9,674 nucleotides of DNA, taken from the NCBI GenBank assembly GCA_024644775.1, contig JAHEHB010000191.1, forward strand, positions 1 to 9,674, given 5' to 3'. The DNA is from Deltaproteobacteria bacterium. GTDB lineage: Bacteria > Desulfobacterota > Desulfobacteria > Desulfobacterales > SURF-15. The position numbers and the translations under genes were made by a program. The notes beneath the pieces were generated by a model that made no database searches, had not been told where the DNA came from, and saw nothing but the letters and a program-made list of their open reading frames with translations. Of this stretch, positions 1 through 6,387 are shown piece after piece; the stretch's first letter is position 1; every line of letters starts with the position of its first letter.

Positions 1-3
1 AAG

Positions 4-48
4 CAGGCTCGCCGGCCTGTCTATCCCAACGCCCCAGGCTTCGCCTGG
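4..48. repeat. Two GC-rich hairpins at window edge
   Basis: Two perfect dyads stand side by side. CAGGC (4-8) pairs with GCCTG (15-19) across a 6-nt loop, and CCAGGC (34-39) pairs with GCCTGG (43-48) across TTC. Both share an AGGC/GCCT core. They lie downstream of the last gene of the minus-strand operon, beyond the heptamer array. Neither is followed by a T-run on either strand, so they do not look like classical intrinsic terminators. They may be REP-like elements or 3'-end stabilising hairpins; function is inferred only. Confidence 0.4.
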
Positions 49-53
49 CGCCA

Positions 54-158
54 CTGCCTTCTGTCCTCTGCCTTCTGTCCTCTGCCCTCTGCCTTCCGTC
101 CTCTGTCCTCTGCCTTCCGTCCTCTGTCCTCTGTCCTCTGCCCCCTGCCCTCTGTCCC
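54..158. repeat. Heptamer tandem array (CTGYCYT)n
   Basis: Fifteen consecutive 7-bp units run without a slip in register, for example CTGCCTT, CTGTCCT, CTGCCCT and CCGTCCT. Consensus is CTGYCYT. The array is pure pyrimidine plus G on the plus strand, so a transcript of the upstream minus-strand operon would carry a purine-rich tail. It stops one base short of the TAG stop codon (160-162) of the neighbouring gene. Short tandemly repeated heptamers between genes are known from cyanobacteria and, as I recall, from Desulfobacterota; their function is unclear. There are no spacers, so it is not CRISPR. Confidence 0.9.
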
Positions 159-159
159 C

Positions 160-1209
160 CTAACGGTAATCTTTTAATACCCGGGATATGACTCCCAAAC
201 TCCGCTCCAAAGCCTCAACCGGCGCATCCTCAGTAATTCCGATGGCAAAACCTTTTTTCGTTCCAGCCTCTTCGACAAGCTGATGCGTGTGTGCTTCAAT
301 CACTTCCGGTGGCTCGATATGTACCGAACTCGTAAAATTAAGCCACAGCGCTTTATCGGGCCAGATTTCCCGAGCCTCCTTGATAGAGACATCCCCCATT
401 GGCGGTGGTGTAAGTGCTTCGATGATATCAAATTCAGAACCTGCAATGGCATCCTTAAGAAACGCGAGTCGACCGTCCATATGAACCGATAGTTTCTTGT
501 CCGTACCGGCAAGCCGCTCTTGCAGTTGCTTGTAAATCGGCATGCAATAGTTACGATACCGTTCGTTTCCGACCACATCACTGGTAATGTTGTCACCAAA
601 CAAAAGGATCTCAACCGGCGAATCGACAGCCAGATTGAACAGTTCGTCGTATTTTTTGAGCATGCAATTGTGCAGGGAATCAAAAAGGTCGCGTCTCTCA
701 TGATAGTCGATGCTAAATCGCTCAAATCCCATTAATTGATAGAGCATCTCCTGGATGGGTACCTTGGCGATTCGAACATACACCAACCCGTCTCCTCCAA
801 TCTGACGGACCGCCTCACGAATGAATTCATGGTTGTCACGGTAAATGGCGTCTTTATAAATAAACTCTATTACTTTGTAGTCATCGGGTCCCTTGATATA
901 ATACTCTTTGATCCAAGACGAGGTGTCGTACGCACTCTCCGGCTCCAAGGTTTTATAAACATCACCCACCGGTGTGTGAAGCGTTTTGCGCATGAACCTG
1001 CGGCCGTTATCCCAATATTCTTTGGTAGTGATTTCCACCTGACGATGCTCAACCCGGTGAGCCGGCGGACGCAGCACGATTCCCACGCCGGATTCTCGCA
1101 ACAGACGCTCGGTTTCACCTCGCGGTACGAACCAGTTGTAAGTGGTTAACGGGATCTGATCGGGCTCTCCCCAGGTAAGTGCCGTCAAAATTCTATCATG
1201 AATATTCAT
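160..1209 (-). CDS. Uroporphyrinogen decarboxylase-superfamily protein (COG0407-like)
   Basis: A 349-residue cytosolic protein of the URO-D superfamily, which holds true uroporphyrinogen decarboxylases (HemE) and cobamide-dependent methyltransferases (MtaA, CmuA). It opens with the family's typical start (DRILTAL...PDQIP, residues 5-20). It has the central GDNITSDVV stretch (205-213), a VHMDGR segment (242-247) where relatives have the TIM-barrel His-x-x-Gly, and a TEDAP turn near the C-terminus (326-330). The His-Cys...Cys zinc ligands of MtaA-type methyltransferases are not apparent, and haem synthesis is unlikely in this setting, so the reaction is unknown. Its ATG overlaps the stop of the peptidase gene (ATGA, 4 nt), and the ribosome site AAAGGAG lies inside the peptidase's last codons, which indicates translational coupling. 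It is the last gene of the operon. Family placement is firm; the function is not assigned. Confidence 0.85.
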   Translation of the reverse strand: MNIHDRILTALTWGEPDQIPLTTYNWFVPRGETERLLRESGVGIVLRPPAHRVEHRQVEITTKEYWDNGRRFMRKTLHTPVGDVYKTLEPESAYDTSSWIKEYYIKGPDDYKVIEFIYKDAIYRDNHEFIREAVRQIGGDGLVYVRIAKVPIQEMLYQLMGFERFSIDYHERRDLFDSLHNCMLKKYDELFNLAVDSPVEILLFGDNITSDVVGNERYRNYCMPIYKQLQERLAGTDKKLSVHMDGRLAFLKDAIAGSEFDIIEALTPPPMGDVSIKEAREIWPDKALWLNFTSSVHIEPPEVIEAHTHQLVEEAGTKKGFAIGITEDAPVEALERSLGVISRVLKDYR

Positions 1210-2531
1210 GGAGAATCTCCTTTTAGTGTCTGATCGATGCGTTCGGCTGCCTCTAGGAACGCGTGACAGAGCCGGTTGTGCTCCCGAATCATTTTCCGCT
1301 CCAAAAACTTAAAATCATGGCTTTCCGGATCGATTTTATCAACCGTATCGGCCTCTGTATGCCAAAACCAAGACAGACCCGGAATCAGTGAGTCGGGGCC
1401 GCCGGAGCCTTCCGGCTGGCGCGAGAGGAGTTGAAAGAGGGTTGGAATTCCAATACCCCAGAAGGAATTATCACCGCTGTGGCCGATTCGTTGATATTTG
1501 GGTATCCTGTCTGCGTGCATTTCAACAACGCATTTTCCAAGATCATAACATTCTGCCATACACTCCACATCCGGATACTCTGTTGCCCCCTGACAACCCA
1601 ACGAATCCACGTTAAAGTGCACGATGGCATTCTGATAAAGATCTTCCCAAAAATGATCCGCATACCAGGTGGACCCGGAATATCGCCCGTGGGAGTGACC
1701 GGACCACCAGACAAAGCGTATGCCGCGTCGCAGTTCTTTTCGGTGTTTGGCGACCACCCGGGCTGTCTCAAGCATACAGGCATTGGCGGTACCATTGTCA
1801 GACGCCCCTTTGTGCCATGAATCGATATGCCCGTTGAACAAGACAAACTTTTCCGGTTCCACCGTTCCTTGAATCTCCGCTACGGCCAACGGTACGTTTA
1901 CAAAACCGGTGTCTGTTTTGGTAGTCAAACGTATTTTTACGGTTTTGCCTTCACAAAGGGTTTTTAAGTATTCCCCCTCATCTCTGCCGATGGATATGGT
2001 GGGAGTTTTTGGAATACGATACGCTGTTTCCGGAACCGGATGCCCCCAAATCGTGCTTATGCACATATTGCGGGGCAGTTTTCCGGAATTGATCCAAATT
2101 TGACCGGCGGCCCCGTTCTGTTCCATCTCCCATGTGGGCGCCGGTGCTGCCAACCCCTCGCGCATGACGATCTTACCCGCGACATTTGAACGATCTCCCA
2201 CGGGGAGGTAAATCAGTTCGGCCTCAATTCCTTCCGGTGGCGTCGAGGCGGAAAAGGATTGGGTGATACAGGGAATATCCCTTTGTTTCGGTGACGTTAT
2301 CGTCGCGGAAGCGGCAATCGGCAGGCTGATAAAATTTTCAATCTGCAGGATTTCAACGTTAAATCCGAGCTCTGTCATGACATTACGGAAATACGCCACC
2401 GCACGGGCCTCTCCCTCACTTCCCGAGAGTCGATCTTCTTCAGAAATATAAGCCGTATGTTTCATGAGTTCTTCTTGGGAAATTTCTCCGACGACTGCCT
2501 TTTCTCTTTCAATGTTTGTTACAAAAGACAT
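1206..2531 (-). CDS. M28-family metallopeptidase homologue with PA-like insert
   Basis: About 441 residues, in the order N-terminal segment, inserted PA-like region (roughly residues 105-200), then the M28 catalytic domain. M28 enzymes are co-catalytic zinc aminopeptidases or carboxypeptidases. Numbered from an upstream in-frame GTG at 2546, the ligand positions H240 (GHIDSW), D250 (SDNGTA), D314 (NVDSLG) and H396 (WHTEAD) are present. The usual catalytic Glu-Glu pair is replaced by H284-S285 within SGHSHGRYSGS. From memory, a WWxGHSxGRY motif recurs in an M28 subgroup, so this is probably a subfamily trait rather than decay. I prefer ATG 2531, which has GAGAAG seven bases upstream; the GTG has no ribosome site. 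No signal peptide or membrane segment is visible, so it is probably cytosolic. It lies between the kinase and the URO-D-like gene and overlaps the latter by 4 nt. The substrate may be a small amide rather than a peptide (inference). Confidence 0.85.
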   Translation of the reverse strand: MSFVTNIEREKAVVGEISQEELMKHTAYISEEDRLSGSEGEARAVAYFRNVMTELGFNVEILQIENFISLPIAASATITSPKQRDIPCITQSFSASTPPEGIEAELIYLPVGDRSNVAGKIVMREGLAAPAPTWEMEQNGAAGQIWINSGKLPRNMCISTIWGHPVPETAYRIPKTPTISIGRDEGEYLKTLCEGKTVKIRLTTKTDTGFVNVPLAVAEIQGTVEPEKFVLFNGHIDSWHKGASDNGTANACMLETARVVAKHRKELRRGIRFVWWSGHSHGRYSGSTWYADHFWEDLYQNAIVHFNVDSLGCQGATEYPDVECMAECYDLGKCVVEMHADRIPKYQRIGHSGDNSFWGIGIPTLFQLLSRQPEGSGGPDSLIPGLSWFWHTEADTVDKIDPESHDFKFLERKMIREHNRLCHAFLEAAERIDQTLKGDSP

Positions 2532-2566
2532 GGGCTTACTTCTCACGTGTGATGTTGGATAGCAAT

Positions 2567-4105
2567 TTAGAGTGCCCGATGCAAATTTCGAAACCGGTCC
2601 TTTACGTCTTTATAGAGTGATTTGTATTCTTCGAACAGACGCGAGTATAAGGGATAGAACCGAGAATCCGGATGATACGTCTGGGAGGAAGAAGCAGCAG
2701 CTTGGTTGACCGCATCTTTGCAATCTGTGTACACACCCGCTGCAACACCACCAAGCATCGCCGCGCCGAGGACGGCTGTTTCTTTAATGTTCATGGTATT
2801 AATGTTCTTGTTTGTCACATCTGCCTTGATTTGGCTCCAAATATCGCTCTTAGCGCCACCGCCCACGGTATGAAAGGCATCAATGGAAAATCCTAAGTCC
2901 TTTTCCACAATATCCATGTTCTGACGGATTCCGTAAGCGGTTCCCTCTAAAATAGCTCGAATAAAATCACCCCGGGTTGTGCTCAAAGAAATTCCAAAAT
3001 ACACCCCCCGGGCATAAGGATCCCAGATTGGGCTTCGCTCGCCTGCCAGGTATGGGAGAAAAAGGATGCCATTGGCACCCGGAGAGGATTTTTCGGCTTC
3101 CTTATCCATCAATTCATAAGCCCGAATACCTAATTTTTTACTCATATCCTTTTCATAAAGGCAGAACTGCTCTCGGAACCATTGATAGGCAGCCCCCGGA
3201 GCGAGCATCGCCCCCATCAGTAACCATCGGTCGGGCACTACATGGCAGCGATTCATTAAGCGGATATCGAACTCGGGCCGATCACAACATACCGCTAGTA
3301 CAACCGATGTCCCCGAAGTTTCAAATGCTTGACCCGTCTCGGTGATTCCGGAGCCAAAGGCCGAACATGCAGAATCGGCACCACCGATTGCTACCGGAAT
3401 ACCGGAGGGCAATCCGATTAATTGGGAGGTTTTTGATGAAACGACTCCAATTTTCGTTGGAGAAGATAGTGTCTGGGGGAGTTTATCGGCACTGAGGCCT
3501 ATCTCACTTACGATATCAGAGTGCCAATTCCTGGAACCACCGGTATCAAAAATCCCGGTAAAGGACGCATTGGTCCAATCCATCGCAAAATTATTCGTCA
3601 GTCGAGATGCGATGTACGTATTGGCATGGCCAAAAACATGCGCTTTTCGATAGACCTCAGGCTCGTTTTCTTTGATCCAAAGCATGCTGGTCACCGAAAA
3701 CGTTCCTGGGGCGATCCGGTTGCCCACTTTACCAAAAATCGTCTCCAATCCAAACTTTGCAATAATGTTGTCGCTTTGGGTAACACTTCGCCGATCTAAG
3801 TAAAGAATTGCAGGACGAAGCGAATGGCCTTCTTTATCCAAAGTGACCAGCGATGGGCACATATTGCTGATCCCAATACCGGCAATCTCGCTCGTCTTAA
3901 TCTTTGCCTGCTCCAAAGCGATGTGAATGCCCTCAACAATGGCTTGCCACCAGATCTCCGGCTCTGCTTCCGCCCAAGACGGATTGGGTTGTCGAATTTC
4001 GTAACTGACCTGCCCGAGTCCTTTAACACCTCCATGCTGGTCTACAATTGCGACTTTTGCGCTTTGGGCCCCAAGATCAATGCCGAGTAAATAGATAGGT
4101 TTCAT
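2567..4105 (-). CDS. FGGY-family carbohydrate kinase (xylulokinase-like)
   Basis: A full-length 512-residue sugar kinase that transfers ATP phosphate to a ketose or polyol. It has the N-terminal phosphate-binding loop GIDLGAQSAK (8-17), the WAEAEPEIWW segment (44-53) typical of xylulokinase-type FGGY proteins, and a catalytic-base Asp in GGADSA (D244). The second-domain FETSGTS loop is at 261-267, LPYLAGERSP at 350-359, and the adenine-site GGGAKS at 415-420. All key elements are intact, so it should be active. FGGY substrate specificity cannot be read from sequence, and an xylB symbol would be a guess; LsrK (autoinducer-2 kinase) is another FGGY member. It follows the aldolase by 43 nt in the same direction. 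No clear Shine-Dalgarno precedes the ATG at 4105. Its likely role is to phosphorylate the ketose made by the dehydrogenase ahead of aldol cleavage. Confidence 0.9.
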   Translation of the reverse strand: MKPIYLLGIDLGAQSAKVAIVDQHGGVKGLGQVSYEIRQPNPSWAEAEPEIWWQAIVEGIHIALEQAKIKTSEIAGIGISNMCPSLVTLDKEGHSLRPAILYLDRRSVTQSDNIIAKFGLETIFGKVGNRIAPGTFSVTSMLWIKENEPEVYRKAHVFGHANTYIASRLTNNFAMDWTNASFTGIFDTGGSRNWHSDIVSEIGLSADKLPQTLSSPTKIGVVSSKTSQLIGLPSGIPVAIGGADSACSAFGSGITETGQAFETSGTSVVLAVCCDRPEFDIRLMNRCHVVPDRWLLMGAMLAPGAAYQWFREQFCLYEKDMSKKLGIRAYELMDKEAEKSSPGANGILFLPYLAGERSPIWDPYARGVYFGISLSTTRGDFIRAILEGTAYGIRQNMDIVEKDLGFSIDAFHTVGGGAKSDIWSQIKADVTNKNINTMNIKETAVLGAAMLGGVAAGVYTDCKDAVNQAAASSSQTYHPDSRFYPLYSRLFEEYKSLYKDVKDRFRNLHRAL

Positions 4106-4148
4106 GTTCTACTACAAGAAGTTTGGGTTGGCAGCTGAATATAAAATC

Positions 4149-4949
4149 TCATCCTTTTAGAATTTTCAGAGCTTCACCTATGCTTATATTTTCGTGTATG
4201 ATCGCCTTTAACGCTTTGATTATACTTACGGGATTCTTATGACCCCAGACATTTCGTCCGAAAGCCACCCCGAGTGCACCGGCAGCCATAACGCCTTTTA
4301 CCATCTGAAAAAGCTGTTCATCGGTTTCCGTCTTCGGACCGCCGGCGGCCACCACCTTACCCGGTGCCACCTCAACGACCTTAGCAAACGTATCAGGATC
4401 GCCCGTGTACCAGGTTTTAATTACATCGACACCCAGCTCTTCACCGGCTCGAACGCAGTACGTAAGTTTTTCAACCGAATATCTTTCTTCATCTTTAATC
4501 AATTCGCCCGCCGGATACATATGCGCCATGAGCACAAGGCCGGATTGCGCCGCGTCTCTTGAGAGCATGCCCAAGTGTTTGAGCATCTTTGCCTGTCTTT
4601 CGCTCCCAAGGATAACTCCCATGGATATGGCATCAGCACCCAGCCGAACCGCTTCATCTGCGTGAGTGACCCAAGTGTCATAGGTTGGATGAAACGGTGA
4701 AAAGCTGGAAGCCTTCACGATCAACGGTATCTTACCGGCATGGGGTGGGAAAAATCTCTCTGCAATACCCTTATGCATCAAGAGGGCATCGGGACCCCCT
4801 TGTACAATTTTCGCAAGCGTGTCTTCCATGTTGACCAGCTCTGGAAACACGCCTCTTGTGATGGGATGATCGACCGTTATAATAATAAGCTTTTTTGATT
4901 TTGAATTCAGAATTCTGGTGAGCCTGATTTTTTTACCCAAAGACGTCAT
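4149..4949 (-). CDS. Class I aldolase, DhnA/LsrF-like (DeoC/FbaB superfamily)
   Basis: A 266-residue TIM-barrel aldolase acting through a lysine Schiff base. The likely catalytic lysine is K178 in VDVIKTWYTGD, and a conserved acid D27 lies in TVDHPI. Phosphate-binding loops are visible as AAGGPK (201-206) and FGRNVWG (230-236). The nearest families are archaeal-type fructose-bisphosphate aldolase, 2-amino-3,7-dideoxy-D-threo-hept-6-ulosonate synthase, and LsrF, which processes phosphorylated autoinducer-2. Between a dehydrogenase and a kinase, the simplest role is retro-aldol cleavage of a ketose phosphate to dihydroxyacetone phosphate (or a related C3 unit) plus an aldehyde; this is inferred. 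The ribosome site AGGAG lies 8 nt before the ATG. It is 58 nt downstream of the dehydrogenase and 43 nt upstream of the kinase, all in one direction. The class is well supported; the substrate is not. Confidence 0.88.
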   Translation of the reverse strand: MTSLGKKIRLTRILNSKSKKLIIITVDHPITRGVFPELVNMEDTLAKIVQGGPDALLMHKGIAERFFPPHAGKIPLIVKASSFSPFHPTYDTWVTHADEAVRLGADAISMGVILGSERQAKMLKHLGMLSRDAAQSGLVLMAHMYPAGELIKDEERYSVEKLTYCVRAGEELGVDVIKTWYTGDPDTFAKVVEVAPGKVVAAGGPKTETDEQLFQMVKGVMAAGALGVAFGRNVWGHKNPVSIIKALKAIIHENISIGEALKILKG

Positions 4950-5007
4950 AGATAATTCTCCTATTTGCTTGTTCGTTATGAAACTCGTGTTTTTTATGAC
5001 GGAAAAA

Positions 5008-6045
5008 TTACGGTACGATAATGACCTTTATTCCTTTACCATCCATAACCGTTTGAAGTGCCATATCGATCTCTTCTAGAGGAAATCGATGGCTGATAAG
5101 CTTATCTAAATTGATCTTCCCGGAGGCGACCAGCTTCATTGCCTCATTAAAGTGCCAGGGAGCCGATGAAGCGGTACCGGTCACGTTTAATTCATTGTAA
5201 TGAATGATATTTGCCTCGATCGTGGATTCACCTTTGCCGCCAAATCCGGCAAAGAGATTTACATTGCCCTGTTTTCGAGTAATCTTAAATGCCTCATTGA
5301 CCAAATCTGTAACACCGATCGCCATAAGGGTGGCATCGGCTCCAAGGCTCTGGGTCTCGGTCATAACCACTCTTTCAAGATTCTCTTTTCGCGGATTGAC
5401 GCAAATGTCTGCACCCATTTCTTTTGCAAGAACACGGCGTTCTTCAATCGGTTCACTCATGATAATCTTGGAAGCACCGGCCAACCTTGCCAATTGAAGG
5501 TGCATCAATCCGATGGGGCCGGCACCGATGATAACCACCGTATCTCCAAGTTTTATCTCAGAACGCCGATTACCATTATAACAGCAAGCCAACGGCTCGA
5601 TCAGTGAAGAGACTTCGAAGGATATATCCGGTGGCGCTTTAAACACATTGCCTTGACGAATAGCCACTTCGGGTATTTTCATAAATTCCTGAAACCCACC
5701 ATCGTATTCATAACCGATGGCCGCCCGCTTCATACAGATATTGTCCATTCCGCGCTGGCAGGCATAACAAACCCCGCAAGGAATTACAGGGCAAATACTG
5801 ACGGAATCACCTTCTTTAAAGCCTTGAACCCGACTCCCACAAGATTCCACGATACCGGAGATTTCATGTCCGATGACAGACGGGTAATGAATTCCGGTGG
5901 TTTTGGTACCACGATAGATGCGCGTATCCGTACCGCAGATGGCACAGGCCTTCACTTTTAGTAACATCTCATCGTTGTCGATGGATGGAACTTCAATGTC
6001 ATCCACCCTCAGATCATTTGGCTTATGTAAGATCGCTGCTTTCAT
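5008..6045 (-). CDS. Zinc-dependent medium-chain dehydrogenase (sorbitol/threonine dehydrogenase-like)
   Basis: A 345-residue NAD(P)-dependent alcohol or polyol dehydrogenase of normal family length. Catalytic-zinc residues are C37 (CAICGTD), H60-E61 (GHE) and probably E150 (LIEPLACC). The four structural-zinc cysteines are C90, C93, C96 and C104. The Rossmann fold has GAGPIGL (174-180), and SEPIEERR (197-204) ends the second strand. An acidic Glu there usually favours NAD+ over NADP+. Tetrameric sorbitol- and threonine-type enzymes are the nearest relatives. It is the first gene of the operon, 73 nt downstream of the -10 hexamer, and likely oxidises a polyol or sugar alcohol to the ketose used by the kinase and aldolase. 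The ATG at 6045 begins the conserved N-terminus (MKAAILH) but has no adjacent Shine-Dalgarno; the nearest GGAGG is about 49 nt upstream beyond a hairpin. Confidence 0.9.
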   Translation of the reverse strand: MKAAILHKPNDLRVDDIEVPSIDNDEMLLKVKACAICGTDTRIYRGTKTTGIHYPSVIGHEISGIVESCGSRVQGFKEGDSVSICPVIPCGVCYACQRGMDNICMKRAAIGYEYDGGFQEFMKIPEVAIRQGNVFKAPPDISFEVSSLIEPLACCYNGNRRSEIKLGDTVVIIGAGPIGLMHLQLARLAGASKIIMSEPIEERRVLAKEMGADICVNPRKENLERVVMTETQSLGADATLMAIGVTDLVNEAFKITRKQGNVNLFAGFGGKGESTIEANIIHYNELNVTGTASSAPWHFNEAMKLVASGKINLDKLISHRFPLEEIDMALQTVMDGKGIKVIIVP

Positions 6046-6064
6046 GGCGTTTTTATGCGAAAAA

Positions 6065-6101
6065 CCACCGGTATCAGCGGTGGGTAGCCGCTTTCCTCCT
6101 T
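6065..6101 (-). promoter_or_regulatory. Operon leader: distant GGAGG plus terminator-like hairpin
   Basis: Read on the minus strand, a perfect GGAGG (6095-6099) is followed by CCACCG-CTGATAC-CGGTGG, a 6-bp stem with a 7-nt loop (6065-6083). TTTTT follows directly, then the dehydrogenase ATG about 15 nt later. The layout resembles a short intrinsic terminator or attenuator in the 5' leader. Alternatively, folding could bring the distant ribosome site nearer the start codon. No leader peptide with a normally spaced start codon follows the GGAGG. Confidence 0.4.
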
Positions 6102-6117
6102 ATTACGATTAATTTTT

Positions 6118-6137
6118 TGTATCATTAAAATGATACA
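6118..6137. promoter_or_regulatory. Palindromic operator over the operon's -10
   Basis: A perfect inverted repeat has the 9-bp arms TGTATCATT (6118-6126) and AATGATACA (6129-6137) around AA. It covers the -10 hexamer and probable start site, the usual position for a repressor site. Size and AT-rich TGTATCAT half-sites fit a dimeric helix-turn-helix repressor such as a GntR/FadR-family protein, but the regulator is not in this window and its family is inferred. Confidence 0.7.
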
Positions 6138-6151
6138 CTGAAAAATGTCAA
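6124..6151 (-). promoter_or_regulatory. Sigma-70 promoter of the dehydrogenase-aldolase-kinase operon
   Basis: On the minus strand a perfect TTGACA (6146-6151) is followed after 16 nt by TTTAAT (6124-6129), five of six matches to TATAAT. The predicted start is near 6117, giving a leader of about 72 nt before the dehydrogenase ATG. No other good promoter is seen before the downstream genes, whose gaps are at most 58 nt, so the five genes are probably one transcript. Confidence 0.7.
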
Positions 6152-6387
6152 CATAATTCGATTTTAGAGGAATGGATTCATTTTGTATTTTGTTTGATTG
6201 ACAGGATCGATCCCGATCAAATAGGCTCCACATTTAACGGGGCAGGATATTAGGAAATTCGTTTCTGGATCTCCGGAAGAAAACCGGAAAGTCTAATCCG
6301 CCAATGCGGAAAACTTCGTCAGTGCGATAACACTCAGGTCTGTTTCGCACCGTATCGTTTTGACTTTCATTACCTCGCTAAAGGCGA
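6152..6387. other. Intergenic stretch without a gene
   Basis: With the leader and promoter, this makes a gene-free gap of about 340 bases between the dehydrogenase start and the amidase remnant. It holds small dyads only: GGATCGATCC (6204-6213), a perfect 10-bp palindrome upstream of the promoter that could be a second protein site; TCCGG/CCGGA (6272-6288); TCCGC-CAAT-GCGGA (6297-6310); and GTGCGA/TCGCAC (6322-6350). None has a proper T-tract on the minus strand, so no clear terminator for the amidase remnant is seen. Confidence 0.5.

Noticed and set aside
54..158. CRISPR-like array
   Set aside because: Units are only 7 bp, contiguous and without spacers; there are no cas genes. It is a simple tandem heptamer array.
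736..1149. 137-residue plus-strand reading frame opposite the URO-D-like gene
   Set aside because: It lies wholly inside a gene with strong family motifs on the other strand and has no recognisable domain or ribosome site.
4105..4149. Autoinducer-2 (lsr) processing locus suggested by an LsrF-like aldolase next to an FGGY kinase
   Set aside because: No LsrA-D/B transporter, LsrG or LsrR is present, and the zinc dehydrogenase fits polyol catabolism better; kept only as an alternative.
6042..6233. 63-residue minus-strand reading frame ending on the dehydrogenase start (ATGA overlap)
   Set aside because: Its ATG lies upstream of the predicted promoter and the frame runs through the promoter and operator; the composition shows no protein-like pattern.
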